Positions 26,094-34,140 of a DNA stretch of 64,000 nucleotides are shown in pieces. The position numbers and the translations under genes are program-made. Under the pieces are notes generated by a model that did no database searches, had not been told where the DNA came from, and saw only the letters and a program-made list of their open reading frames with translations. Source of the stretch: Arthrobacter sp. efr-133-TYG-118 (GTDB taxonomy: Bacteria; Actinomycetota; Actinomycetes; Actinomycetales; Micrococcaceae); contig NZ_JARVRH010000023.1 in the NCBI RefSeq assembly GCF_030209755.1, positions 1 to 64,000 on the forward strand, written 5' to 3'. Within the stretch, counting starts at the first letter, position 1; every line of letters starts with the position of its first letter.

Positions 26094-27644
26094 ATGAGCG
26101 ATACGACTCACAAATCCGGCAACATCGGAGCCGGCGACGACGAATACACGCCCACCGGCACCGACCAGGTGGCTGAAAACCTCGCCGCCCTGGACGACGA
26201 CGAAGCCGAACTCCGCGCGGCCTCCCTCCGGGCAGGCCTGGAAGACTATGACCTCGACGAGGACGACGCCGCCCTGCTGAGCGGACTCTACGACGACGAA
26301 GGCGAAGACGGCCCCCTCAAGCTAGACCCGGTCCTGGCCATCATTGGCCGCCCCAACGTCGGCAAGTCCACGCTGGTTAACCGTATCCTCGGCCGCCGCG
26401 AGGCCGTCGTCGAGGACACCCCTGGCGTTACCCGTGACCGGGTCATGTACTCGGCACACTGGAACGGCCGCAACTTCACGCTGGTGGACACCGGCGGCTG
26501 GGAGCGCGACGCGAGGGGCATTCACGCCCGCGTCGCCGAGCAGGCCGAGATGGCCGTGGAACTGGCCGACGCCGTGCTCTTCGTGGTGGACTCCGCCGTT
26601 GGCGCCACTGCCACGGACGAAGGCGTCATGAAGATGCTGCGCAAGTCCAAGAAGCCGGTCATCATGGTGGCCAACAAGGTTGACGACTTTGCGCAGGAAG
26701 CCGACTCGGCTGCGCTTTGGGGCCTTGGCTTCGGCGAGCCGTACCCGGTGTCCGCCCTCCATGGCCGCGGCGTTGCCGACCTCCTGGACCACGTCATGGA
26801 CACCCTGCCCGAGTTCTCCACCGTGGAAGGCGTCGAGCGTTCAGGCGGTCCCCGCCGCATCGCCCTCATCGGCCGCCCGAACGTCGGCAAGTCCTCCTTG
26901 CTGAACAAGCTGGCCGGCTCCGAGCGCGTCGTCGTTGATCCGCTCGCCGGGACCACACGCGACCCCGTGGATGAATTCATTGAACTCGGCGACCGCACCT
27001 GGCGCTTCGTGGACACCGCAGGTATCCGCCGCCGCCAGCACATGGCCCAGGGCGCAGACTTCTACGCTTCCCTGCGTACGCAGGCCGCGCTCGAAAAGGC
27101 GGAGGTCGCCGTCGTGCTCCTGGCCGTTGACGAGGTGCTCAGCGAGCAGGACGTCCGCATCCTGCAGCTCGCCATCGAGTCGGGCCGCGCGCTTGTCCTC
27201 GCTTTCAACAAGTGGGACCTGCTCGACGACGAACGTCGCCGCTACCTTGAGCGTGAAATCGAGCAGGACCTGGCACACGTTGAATGGGCCCCGCGCGTCA
27301 ACATCTCCGCCAAGACCGGCTGGCACAAGGACCGCCTGGTGCCCGCACTGGACCTCGCGTTGGAGAGCTGGGACAAGCGCATCCCCACGGGACGCCTCAA
27401 CGCGTTCCTGGGCGAGCTCGTGGCTGCCCACCCGCACCCCGTCCGCGGCGGCAAGCAGCCCCGCATCCTGTTCGGCACCCAGGCATCCAGCCGTCCGCCG
27501 AAGTTCGTGCTCTTCACCACGGGCTTCCTGGACCCCGGATACCGCCGATTCATCACTCGCCGGCTGCGCGAAACCTTCGGCTTCGACGGCACGCCGATCG
27601 AGGTCAACATGCGCGTCCGCGAAAAGCGCGGCAAGAAGCGCTAA
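26094..27644 (+). CDS. der: Ribosome-assembly GTPase Der (EngA)
   Basis: A 516-residue protein with two tandem G domains (GRPNVGKSTL near residue 85, GRPNVGKSSL near 260, plus DTPGVTRDR and DTAGIRRRQ switch regions) and a C-terminal KH-like domain. It acts in 50S subunit maturation. The first 75 residues are an acidic Asp/Glu-rich extension typical of actinobacterial homologues. The ATG follows AAGGAAAG after an 80-base gap. Confidence 0.97.
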   Translation: MSDTTHKSGNIGAGDDEYTPTGTDQVAENLAALDDDEAELRAASLRAGLEDYDLDEDDAALLSGLYDDEGEDGPLKLDPVLAIIGRPNVGKSTLVNRILGRREAVVEDTPGVTRDRVMYSAHWNGRNFTLVDTGGWERDARGIHARVAEQAEMAVELADAVLFVVDSAVGATATDEGVMKMLRKSKKPVIMVANKVDDFAQEADSAALWGLGFGEPYPVSALHGRGVADLLDHVMDTLPEFSTVEGVERSGGPRRIALIGRPNVGKSSLLNKLAGSERVVVDPLAGTTRDPVDEFIELGDRTWRFVDTAGIRRRQHMAQGADFYASLRTQAALEKAEVAVVLLAVDEVLSEQDVRILQLAIESGRALVLAFNKWDLLDDERRRYLEREIEQDLAHVEWAPRVNISAKTGWHKDRLVPALDLALESWDKRIPTGRLNAFLGELVAAHPHPVRGGKQPRILFGTQASSRPPKFVLFTTGFLDPGYRRFITRRLRETFGFDGTPIEVNMRVREKRGKKR

Positions 27645-27683
27645 TTGAGACGCGCATCACAGGTGACACCCGCCAAGGTGTCA

Positions 27684-27710
27684 TTGAGAACCTCGAACAT
27701 CGTGTAAGCT
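27684..27710 (+). promoter_or_regulatory. Possible promoter of tRNA-Pro
   Basis: TTGAGA and TAAGCT separated by 15 bases, ending 61 bases before the tRNA. Spacing is short, so this is tentative. Confidence 0.35.
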
Positions 27711-27771
27711 TTTTGAGGTGGTTCGGCCGGACTGCTTAGGTGAAAATCTAGGCGGAGAACGGCAGGACTGA

Positions 27772-27848
<77 letters not shown>

Positions 27849-27851
27849 ATG

Positions 27852-27885
27852 AAAGCCGTGGGAACTCAAGGGTTCCCACGGCTTT
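27852..27885 (+). terminator. Terminator of tRNA-Pro
   Basis: AAAGCCGTGGGAAC pairs perfectly with GTTCCCACGGCTTT (14 bp, 6-base loop), followed by TGCGTTT. It begins 4 bases after the tRNA. Confidence 0.85.
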
Positions 27886-27921
27886 TGCGTTTAAGCGTTG
27901 GTATTGCCGGGGCCGCCACCT

Positions 27922-28036
27922 TTCGGCGGGGAGAATGATCCAGCAGAATCCGACAGTCTGCATGATTCTCCCGACCTGACCTCGCCGTCCTGACCTTGTT
28001 TGAAGGGCCAGGGCGTGGAAGTGACGTGACTCGCCG
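27922..28036. repeat. Dispersed structured repeat, copy 1 (115 nt)
   Basis: Shares with copy 2 the blocks TTCGGCG, GAGAAT-ATCCAGCAGAATCC, TGACCTCGCCGTC-TGACC, TTGTTTGAAG and GTGACTCGCCG in the same order and orientation. Compared with copy 2 it has about 19 extra bases (27957-27976 area). An inner hairpin is degenerate here. No coding potential seen; the surrounding 27886-28361 holds nothing else recognisable except the partial inverted copy. Confidence 0.7.
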
Positions 28037-28058
28037 TGTCGAAAACGATTTCCCAAAC

Positions 28059-28078
28059 CAAAGAAGGTCAGGACGGCG
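28059..28078. repeat. Partial inverted copy of the dispersed repeat
   Basis: CAAAGAAGGTCAGGACGGCG is the reverse complement, at 19 of 20 positions, of 27983-28002 in copy 1. It is followed after 17 bases by GGAATGATCCACCGGAATCC, which resembles the other end of the element. The two arms could form a large hairpin or mark a rearranged copy. Confidence 0.6.
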
Positions 28079-28361
28079 CACGCATCGAGGTGCGGAATGA
28101 TCCACCGGAATCCGGTGCTGTCCGGGGAAGGCGCACTCATTTCCAAGGCCATGGGCACGGACCCCGACAAATAGAGGAGTTCGGCCATTTTCATCGAAGC
28201 AGCGCGTGCAAGCGCCGGCTACTCCTCACGGCTCCGGCCCTCTTCTGTACCTATTTTTCGTGAAAAGGCACTCATTTTGAGGTGTTTGAGCACTCAATTT
28301 GCAGCATGGGACAACCTGGCGGGCAATTCCACGGGTAGCTTGACGCCAAGGGCGCTTTCTA

Positions 28362-28619
28362 GTGGCACTCTCAGCATGGGGACGCCACGACGTGATCTTC
28401 AACGCCGGACAGTTCCTGACTTCCGGATGGAATCTTCTCAAGCAAAAGCACTCCTCGTGGATCTTCACTGATTCGATGCGGCAGCAGTGGGAGTGTCATG
28501 TCCTTGGAGGACTGGCTGAGTGGGGGACTTTTGATCTCGAGTACGAGCGGAGATCCAACCCGAACTGGCGGAGCCGAATTGGCGCGGTCTGGCCACCAAG
28601 TGCTACCTGCAACTGGTAA
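28362..28619 (+). pseudogene. Truncated DUF2599-like secreted-protein gene
   Basis: The open frame from GTG 28362 (85 codons) reads MRQQWECHVLGG, FDLEYERRSNPNW and ends ATCNW. This pattern of two cysteines, tryptophans and a C-terminal CNW/CNP is what I associate with DUF2599, a domain usually at the C-terminus of exported proteins. There is no signal peptide, and stops lie in frame just upstream (28341, 28287), so the 5' part is missing. It sits in the accessory patch behind tRNA-Pro. It could instead be a small intact protein; the family match is from memory of the pattern. Confidence 0.45.
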
Positions 28620-28634
28620 TTCGAAGGGCTGAAT

Positions 28635-29114
28635 ATGAGGATGCGAGCGGCGGTCATGACGATAGCCTTTGCTGCTGCCATTCCGTGGATACTCGGCGCC
28701 TATGCCGTGTTCTTCGTTTCAGCGCAGTACACCGGATTGGGCCTCTTCGAGTCTTACGTGGCGTTTCAGGGCGGGTCTAACCTTGGCAACGTCATTTGGT
28801 TCGTAGTTTGGAGCGGAACGACCGGCATGGTTTGTTGGACGCTTGTGCGGAGGATTGCTAGATCGTTCGATGCCAGGAAGGTGGCTCCTTTCGTGTTGTT
28901 CGCCTACGCTGTTCCGTCGATGCTGCTGATCTTTCCGGACACGGCCATGGGATTCGCCGTGTCGCATGTCCGTGCTTTTGCGGATGGTGCAGCTCCGCAT
29001 TCACCCATCGCATTGTTTCTCTTCCAAAGTGGAACAGTGGGACTCATTGTTGCCGTGGTTCTATCTGTGATCCATTGGGTGTCCGCTCGCAGGAAGCGAG
29101 TACCCGCGGATTGA
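28635..29114 (+). CDS. Small polytopic membrane protein of unknown function
   Basis: A 159-residue protein with about four hydrophobic segments (MTIAFAAAIPWILGAYAVFF, GNVIWFVVWSGTTGMVCW, VAPFVLFAYAVPSMLLIF, GTVGLIVAVVLSVIHWV) and a basic C-terminus ARRKR. The ATG has AAGGG 6 bases before it. No family recognised. It lies alone between the two repeat copies, and its less GC-biased codon use differs from core neighbours, which suggests acquired DNA. Confidence 0.65.
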   Translation: MRMRAAVMTIAFAAAIPWILGAYAVFFVSAQYTGLGLFESYVAFQGGSNLGNVIWFVVWSGTTGMVCWTLVRRIARSFDARKVAPFVLFAYAVPSMLLIFPDTAMGFAVSHVRAFADGAAPHSPIALFLFQSGTVGLIVAVVLSVIHWVSARRKRVPAD

Positions 29115-29194
29115 GCCTGAGCGGTCTCAGTCCGGCGCCGCTCAATCATTCGAATGGACAAATTCCGGATCCGCGGGACCTCGCTGCCCGAAAC

Positions 29195-29291
29195 TTCGGC
29201 GACGAGAATTATCCAGCAGAATCCGGCAGTGTGACCTCGCCGTCGTGACCTTGTTTGAAGGTCAAGAGCTTTGAAGTGATGTGACTCGCCG
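29195..29291. repeat. Dispersed structured repeat, copy 2 (97 nt)
   Basis: Second copy in direct orientation about 1.27 kb after copy 1. It contains an intact hairpin: TGACCTT (29246-29252), loop GTTTG, AAGGTCA (29258-29264). The stretch 29115-29411 holds this repeat and no gene. Confidence 0.7.
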
Positions 29292-29411
29292 ATCAATTTT
29301 GGGGCCAAGATCAATAGGGCGGACTTTGATGAGCAGCAGAAGAGTTTCAAAAGCCTCAATGCAACTGCATCAAGCAAGTGACCCTCGGGCCTCGCGGATT
29401 CGCAGGCACCC

Positions 29412-29756
29412 ATGAACAGTGCGGACGCTTGGGCACGAGCATTTGAGGAAGGCTTCAAGCTTGTGGACGAAAGCATTATGGGCCGTGTGAGATACAGGCA
29501 CGCTGCGTCTATTGATGCCACCCGGATCGCGGTCGTCTACGACGATTGGCGAGGTGCGCTGGCTGGTCGAGTTTATGACCTGCGTCTCCTTGAAGAGCTG
29601 GACTTCGACCGTCGCCAGCCAATTCAAACCGCCATGGGCATCGTGCTTGGAGAGGTTGTTGAACCCACGGATGAAGGAAGAGAACGGGACAGCACGGTTC
29701 TGAAGCCGATTAACTCAAAGTACCCGGGAATCCACTGGTTCGGGAGCGTTCCATAG
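29412..29756 (+). CDS. Hypothetical protein (114 aa)
   Basis: A 114-residue soluble protein starting MNSADAWARAFEEGFK with a mixed alpha/beta pattern (RIAVVYDDWRG, YDLRLLEELDFDRR, ending KYPGIHWFG). No domain recognised. There is no strong ribosome site in front of the ATG. Residue composition and an open frame over the whole length make a real gene likely, but expression is unproven. Confidence 0.55.
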   Translation: MNSADAWARAFEEGFKLVDESIMGRVRYRHAASIDATRIAVVYDDWRGALAGRVYDLRLLEELDFDRRQPIQTAMGIVLGEVVEPTDEGRERDSTVLKPINSKYPGIHWFGSVP

Positions 29757-29817
29757 AGAGGCATCAGCTCGGTCCTTGACACGTGCGCGTTCAACCTCGG
29801 AGGTGGGGCCGGCAGCC

Positions 29818-30072
29818 TCACCCTGGCCCGGTCATGCGCCGGATTCCTACGAAAAGGATCAGCGTCAGGTAGATCCAGATGGAAGAGAAGACGTTCAGCC
29901 CGTCTTGTTGGCTTGCCGTCAAATGGAAAGGTTCAGCGAATAGCGTCGACGCTGCACGAGCTGCCAGCCCAGGTAGAGCGCAGACTGTCATCAGTGCGAA
30001 GAGCTTGAGCGAGCGAAGATATATGCTGACGACCAGCCATCCTAGGACGAGGCCCCATGTAGGCAACTGCAC
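29818..30072 (-). CDS. Possible small membrane protein (84 aa)
   Basis: The GTG-initiated frame encodes two or three hydrophobic stretches (WGLVLGWLVVSIYL, LFALMTVCALPGLAA, IWIYLTLILFVGI). A stop codon lies two codons upstream, so this is the furthest start. No ribosome site is evident and no family recognised. The rest of 29757-30217 shows nothing else. Confidence 0.35.
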   Translation of the reverse strand: MQLPTWGLVLGWLVVSIYLRSLKLFALMTVCALPGLAARAASTLFAEPFHLTASQQDGLNVFSSIWIYLTLILFVGIRRMTGPG

Positions 30073-30217
30073 GGTTCATGCACCAACTTTCGATGTCTTG
30101 GGCATTGGCAATATATGGCCGATATGTGGCCTCTCAGTGGTCAAACCCAAGAATTAAGTGGTCTGCAGTTCCCGTCTACGTGTTCTATTCCGCGAGATTC
30201 CGGGGTTCTCGCCGGGC

Positions 30218-30301
30218 GTCTCCGTGTGCCCGGGTCGCCGTCTCCGTGTTGGACCGCGGCAGTCTCCGTGTTGGACCGCTCCCGTCTATCATTGGACGGT
30301 G
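30218..30301 (+). repeat. 22-bp tandem repeat upstream of yjdM
   Basis: Units start at 30218, 30240, 30262 and 30284, each beginning GTCT. Units two and three share GTCTCCGTGTTGGACCGC exactly; unit one shares GTCTCCGTGT; unit four is degenerate (GTCTATCATTGGAC) and runs into the GTG start codon. The 22-base period is close to two helical turns. Confidence 0.7.
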
Positions 30302-30649
30302 AGCGAAACCCTTCCCCCTTGCCCCGAATGCGCCAGCGAATACACCTACGAGATGGGTGCCTTGCTGGTCTGCCCCGAGTGCGCCCACGAATGGTCGCCG
30401 GCGGCTTCTGAAGAAGCGGAAGCCGAGCCAACCGAGATCAAGGACGCCGTCGGCAATGTCCTCTCAGACGGGGATACCGTGACGGTGATCAAGGACCTCA
30501 AGGTCAAGGGGAGCGCCACGGCCATCAAGGTCGGAACCAAGGTCCGCAACATCCGCCTCGTGAACGGCGTGGGGGACCACGACATCGACTGCAAAGTGGA
30601 CGGCTTCGGCCCCATGCAGCTCAAGTCAAGCGTGGTCAAGAAGGTCTAA
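30299..30649 (+). CDS. yjdM: Zinc-ribbon protein YjdM (PhnA family)
   Basis: A 116-residue protein starting at GTG (VSETLPPCPEC). The zinc ribbon has two CPEC knuckles 15 residues apart (CPECASEYTYEMGALLVCPEC spans residues 8-28), followed by the PhnA C-terminal domain (DSVGN-like AVGNVLSDGDTVTVIKDLKVKG, ending VDGFGPMQLKSSVVKKV). Despite the old name, the family is not shown to act in phosphonate metabolism; its role is unclear. The stop is 9 bases from the convergent MarR gene. Confidence 0.92.
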   Translation: MSETLPPCPECASEYTYEMGALLVCPECAHEWSPAASEEAEAEPTEIKDAVGNVLSDGDTVTVIKDLKVKGSATAIKVGTKVRNIRLVNGVGDHDIDCKVDGFGPMQLKSSVVKKV

Positions 30650-30658
30650 CGAGGCGCG

Positions 30659-31105
30659 CTAAGCCCCCTGCAACGCCCCCAACGCCTTCACCAGGGGCTC
30701 AAGCTCCGGCACCGATTCCGCGGCCGTCAGGGACTCCGCGAGGGTTTCGTCGTGTACGGGCCTGGCGGCCAGCAACAGCTTCTGGCCGGCCTCGGTGAGT
30801 TCCGTATAGATCCCGCGGCGGTCGTCCGCACACAGGATCCTGGTCAGCAGCCCACGGTCCTCGAGCCGGTTCACCAAGCGCGTCGTGGCGCTGCTGGAAA
30901 GTGCTGTGGCCCTGGCGAGCTGCTGCATCCGCATGTGCCAGCCGTCCTGGCGGCTCAAGGCGTCGAGCACTGTGTATTCGACCACGGAAAGATCCGCGGC
31001 CGATTGCAACGCCTTTTCCAGTGCCGCCTCGATGTTGCCGTGCAGCGCCGCGAGAGTCCGCCACCCCTGCGCCCGCACCTCAACGGCGTCGTCCTTGATG
31101 CCCAT
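30659..31105 (-). CDS. MarR-family transcriptional regulator
   Basis: A 148-residue winged-helix regulator: LSVVEYTVLDALSRQ, recognition region QLARATALSSSATTRLVNRLEDRGLL and wing CADDRRGIYTELTEAGQKLL. The ATG at 31105 has GGGAG just upstream and is preferred to an earlier in-frame start that runs into the promoter. Divergent from the MFS exporter, which it probably represses through the palindrome at 31154-31171. Confidence 0.92.
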   Translation of the reverse strand: MGIKDDAVEVRAQGWRTLAALHGNIEAALEKALQSAADLSVVEYTVLDALSRQDGWHMRMQQLARATALSSSATTRLVNRLEDRGLLTRILCADDRRGIYTELTEAGQKLLLAARPVHDETLAESLTAAESVPELEPLVKALGALQGA

Positions 31106-31153
31106 GTCTCCCGTAACTCCTGCCGATCGATGAAGAACCAGACGCACGAAAAG

Positions 31154-31171
31154 TAGTTGCTTGCGCAATTA
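31154..31171. promoter_or_regulatory. MarR-type operator between regulator and MFS pump
   Basis: TAGTTGC-TTGC-GCAATTA is an 18-base palindrome with one mismatch, and a further half site GCAACTA lies at 31203-31209. A TATATA -10-like element (31187-31192) is directed at the pump gene. Typical size and place for a MarR dimer site. Confidence 0.6.
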
Positions 31172-31274
31172 CATGGCGTGTGCAAGTATATATGCAGCGT
31201 CTGCAACTAATTCTACGGTTCTCGGCGACGCACTTCCACTCTCACGGGAATCCATCCCCACAAAGGAGCAAAAC

Positions 31275-32498
31275 ATGCCCGCAGGGTTGATCGCCCTTGC
31301 CCTCGGCGGATTCGGCATTGGCTTGACCGAGTTCGTCATCATGGGCCTCTTGCCCGAGATTGCCACCGACTTCGGAGTCAGCGAAGCAGCCGCCGGATGG
31401 TTCATCACCGGCTATGCGCTGAGCGTCGTTGTCGGCGCCCTCCTGGTGACAGCGGCCGTCACCCGCTTGCCCCGCAAGCCTGTGCTGATCGGGCTCCTCG
31501 TCCTGTTCATCGCGGGCAACTTCCTCTCCGCCATCGCGGACAGCTACACGGCCATGCTGATAGGGCGCATTGTCGCTGCCCTCTGTCACGGAGCCTTCTT
31601 CGGCATCGGCTCAGTGGTCGCGGCCAGCCTGGTCCCGGCCCACAAAAAGGCCGGAGCCATTGCCATCATGTTCACGGGCCTCACCGCCGCCAACGTCCTG
31701 GGTGTCCCCTTCGGAACCTTCCTTGGCCAGAACCTCGGCTGGCGGTCCACCTTCTGGGCCATCACCGTCATCGGCGTTGCCGCCCTCATCGGAATCGCCC
31801 TCATGGTCCCGCGCACCAAGGAAGGGGCCGTCGCCAGCAGCCTCCGCAGCGAGCTTGGTGCGTTCAAGTCCAGTCAGGTGTGGCTGTCGATCATCGTCAC
31901 AATTCTCGGTTTTGGCGGCATGTTCGGAGCCTTCACCTACATCGCCTTCACCCTGACCGACGTCTCCGGATTCGATCCCCACGCAGTCCCTTGGCTCCTC
32001 GTCCTGTTTGGCGCCGGACTGTTCGTCGGCAATATTGCCGGCGGCAAAGCAGCCGACAAATCCATCGACAAAACCCTCGTGGTCATCCTCGCGGGCCTCG
32101 TGCTGGTGCTCGTGTTCTTCGCACTCACCGCCGCGAGCCCGGTGGCCACCCTGTTCTCGCTCGCACTCATGGGCGGCTTCGGCTTCGCTACCGTGCCGGG
32201 CCTGCAGATGCGCGTCATGCACTTTGCCGCCACCGCGCCCACCCTCGCCTCCGGCGCGAATATCGGCGCCTTCAACTTGGGCAACGCCCTGGGCGCCTGG
32301 CTGGGCGGCGTCACCATCACCATGGGTCTGGGCTACACCTCGCCGATCTGGGCCGGGGCCGCCATCACCGTTGCCGCCCTGCTCGTCATGATCGCCGCCG
32401 CGGCAGCAGCGCGGCGTGGGGGAGCGGGGCAGTCTGCTTTCGCTCCGGAAGCAGCCCCCGACGGCGTACGCGAACCTGAGGGGTCACCGGTCGCCTAG
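31275..32498 (+). CDS. MFS drug/sugar efflux transporter (AraJ/Cmx-like)
   Basis: A 407-residue, 12-helix major facilitator of the DHA1 group. The N-terminus LALGGFGIGLTEFVIMGLLPEIA and motif A region (VTRLPRKPVLIG) match AraJ/chloramphenicol-exporter relatives. The C-terminal tail is polar. The ATG has AAGGAG 7 bases before it. Control by the divergent MarR protein is likely. The substrate is not known. Confidence 0.92.
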   Translation: MPAGLIALALGGFGIGLTEFVIMGLLPEIATDFGVSEAAAGWFITGYALSVVVGALLVTAAVTRLPRKPVLIGLLVLFIAGNFLSAIADSYTAMLIGRIVAALCHGAFFGIGSVVAASLVPAHKKAGAIAIMFTGLTAANVLGVPFGTFLGQNLGWRSTFWAITVIGVAALIGIALMVPRTKEGAVASSLRSELGAFKSSQVWLSIIVTILGFGGMFGAFTYIAFTLTDVSGFDPHAVPWLLVLFGAGLFVGNIAGGKAADKSIDKTLVVILAGLVLVLVFFALTAASPVATLFSLALMGGFGFATVPGLQMRVMHFAATAPTLASGANIGAFNLGNALGAWLGGVTITMGLGYTSPIWAGAAITVAALLVMIAAAAAARRGGAGQSAFAPEAAPDGVREPEGSPVA

Positions 32499-32555
32499 GC
32501 GACACGTACGAAAGCCCGCCACCGGACTGCGGCTACGAGAACAGCCGTTCGGAAA

Positions 32556-33449
32556 TCAGTCGCCGCTCGAACCGCGTTTGGCCAGGATCTCGCCGTTGGT
32601 CTGGCAGGTGGGGCAGTACTGCAGCGAAGTCCCCACGAAGGCAATCTCGCGCACAGTGTCCCCGCAAACCGGGCAAGGCTCGCCGGTCCTGCCGTGCACG
32701 CGCATCGAGGCTTTCTTGGCCTGCTTCAACTCGCTCGGTTCCTTGCCCGAGAACTCTTGGACGGCGCCGAGGAGAATGTCCTTCATAGTAGTGAAGATGC
32801 GCTCCACTGCGTCCGGGCCCAACGAAGAAGCGGCGGCCACGGGAGATAGCTTGGCTGCGTGGAGGATTTCGTCGCTGTAGGCGTTCCCGATACCCGCCAT
32901 GAGCTTCTGGTTCTTCAGGAGTCCCTTGAGCTGCTGCCTGTGCGTGAAAAGCCGGCTGAACTCGTCCAGGCCGAAGCCGGGGTCAAGGGGATCCGGCCCT
33001 AGCTCCGCAATGCCATGGACTTCCGCCGGCTGGCGAACGATGAAGATGGCCAATCCTTTCCAGGTTCCGGCGTCGCTAAGAGTAATGCCGAAATCGTGGC
33101 CGTTGTTCGAAAAGCCCAATTGCGCGGCGAAGTATCCGCCCGCCGCAGTTGCGTCGTCGCGGGGCTGTTTATCCGACAACGTGAGCCAGCCGGCCTTCGC
33201 GAAATTGACGATCAGGTACAGGGGCCCTGCCGAGTCTCCGTCCTGGGGTGCTTCAGGCGCGATCTCGAAAACGAGGAACTTTCCCCGCCGGCCGACGGAT
33301 TCGACTGTCCGCCCGACCAGCGATTCAGGGGGAACGTCGGCCACTTTCAGGGCAAACGCCGATGGCAGCACGAACCGGGTAAGCCGCGCCCCGGATAGCC
33401 GCTCGTCCAGAAAGTCGGTCAAGGCGGTGATTTCGGGCAGTTCCGGCAT
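32556..33449 (-). CDS. Fpg/Nei-family DNA glycosylase
   Basis: Base-excision repair enzyme of 297 residues. The start MPELPEI supplies the catalytic Pro2-Glu3 after Met removal. The helix-two-turns-helix region contains GIGNAYSDEILHAAKLSP, and the C-terminal zinc finger is CPVCGDTVREIAF...YCPTCQ. The ATG at 33449 fixes the catalytic proline and is preferred over an upstream in-frame start. Fpg versus Nei specificity cannot be decided. Confidence 0.94.
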   Translation of the reverse strand: MPELPEITALTDFLDERLSGARLTRFVLPSAFALKVADVPPESLVGRTVESVGRRGKFLVFEIAPEAPQDGDSAGPLYLIVNFAKAGWLTLSDKQPRDDATAAGGYFAAQLGFSNNGHDFGITLSDAGTWKGLAIFIVRQPAEVHGIAELGPDPLDPGFGLDEFSRLFTHRQQLKGLLKNQKLMAGIGNAYSDEILHAAKLSPVAAASSLGPDAVERIFTTMKDILLGAVQEFSGKEPSELKQAKKASMRVHGRTGEPCPVCGDTVREIAFVGTSLQYCPTCQTNGEILAKRGSSGD

Positions 33450-33612
33450 GATCGCGTTCCTTCGACGGCGTTGCGGGACTATGCGGCTTGAGTCTGCTTC
33501 CAATCATTCCAGAGACCTGTGGGGAGGAGGCAGGGATGTGCTTATACTTTCAGCGGTGGCCGGATGACCGGGCCGCCGTCGTGGTCCGAAATGTCCCGAT
33601 GAAAGGCGACTC

Positions 33613-33999
33613 ATGAGCAACATTCCTGCCGATCTTTCCTACACCGCCGAACATGAATGGGTCAGTGCCCCGAATGCAGACGGCGTCGTGCGCGTCGGCA
33701 TCACGGACTTCGCCCAGGATGCACTCGGCGATGTCGTCTACGCCCAGCTACCCGAGCCCGGCACTACGGTGAAGGGCAACGACGTCGTGGGTGAAGTCGA
33801 GTCCACGAAGAGCGTGAGCGACATATACGCCCCGGTCAGCGGCGAAATTGTCTCCCGCAACGATGCTCTCGACACCGACTCTGCCCTGATCAACTCGGAT
33901 CCCTACGGTGACGGCTGGCTGTTCGAAGTAAAGCTTTCGGAAGCTGACGCCATCGAAACCCTTCTCAGTGCATCAGAGTACGAACAACAGGTAGGCTAA
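33613..33999 (+). CDS. gcvH: Glycine cleavage system H protein
   Basis: A 128-residue lipoyl carrier with lipoylated Lys66 in EVESTKSVSDIYAPVSGEI and the conserved N-terminus YTAEHEWV. It shuttles the aminomethyl group between GcvP, GcvT and GcvL. No gcvT or gcvP lies beside it; instead it precedes garA, as in mycobacteria. A TATACT -10-like sequence is at 33543-33548. I see no glycine riboswitch in the 160-base leader. Confidence 0.96.
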   Translation: MSNIPADLSYTAEHEWVSAPNADGVVRVGITDFAQDALGDVVYAQLPEPGTTVKGNDVVGEVESTKSVSDIYAPVSGEIVSRNDALDTDSALINSDPYGDGWLFEVKLSEADAIETLLSASEYEQQVG

Positions 34000-34098
34000 A
34001 TGGTATCTGGCCCGCCAAGTCGGTTCTCCCCGGAACAGGGGAGCGGCGGCGGCGGGCCAGCGACCTGTTTGGCCCGGGGGAACCGGGCAGTTGCGTAA

Positions 34099-34122
34099 CC
34101 GGCAGTTGATGACAACTGCCGG
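34099..34122 (+). promoter_or_regulatory. Perfect hairpin just before the garA ribosome site
   Basis: CCGGCAGTTG pairs with CAACTGCCGG around the loop ATGA, 4 bases before the GAGGAGG ribosome site of garA. It lacks a U-run, so it is more likely an RNA stability or translation element than a terminator. Confidence 0.6.
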
Positions 34123-34140
34123 CGGATGAGGAGGATTTCC

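Noticed and set aside
27849..30298. CRISPR array or integrase in the accessory patch
   Set aside because: Repeats are too few and irregular for CRISPR, and no recombinase motif appears in any frame.
33450..33612. Possible glycine riboswitch before gcvH
   Set aside because: I see no paired aptamer cores in the leader, only a -10-like TATACT and a GC-rich hairpin.
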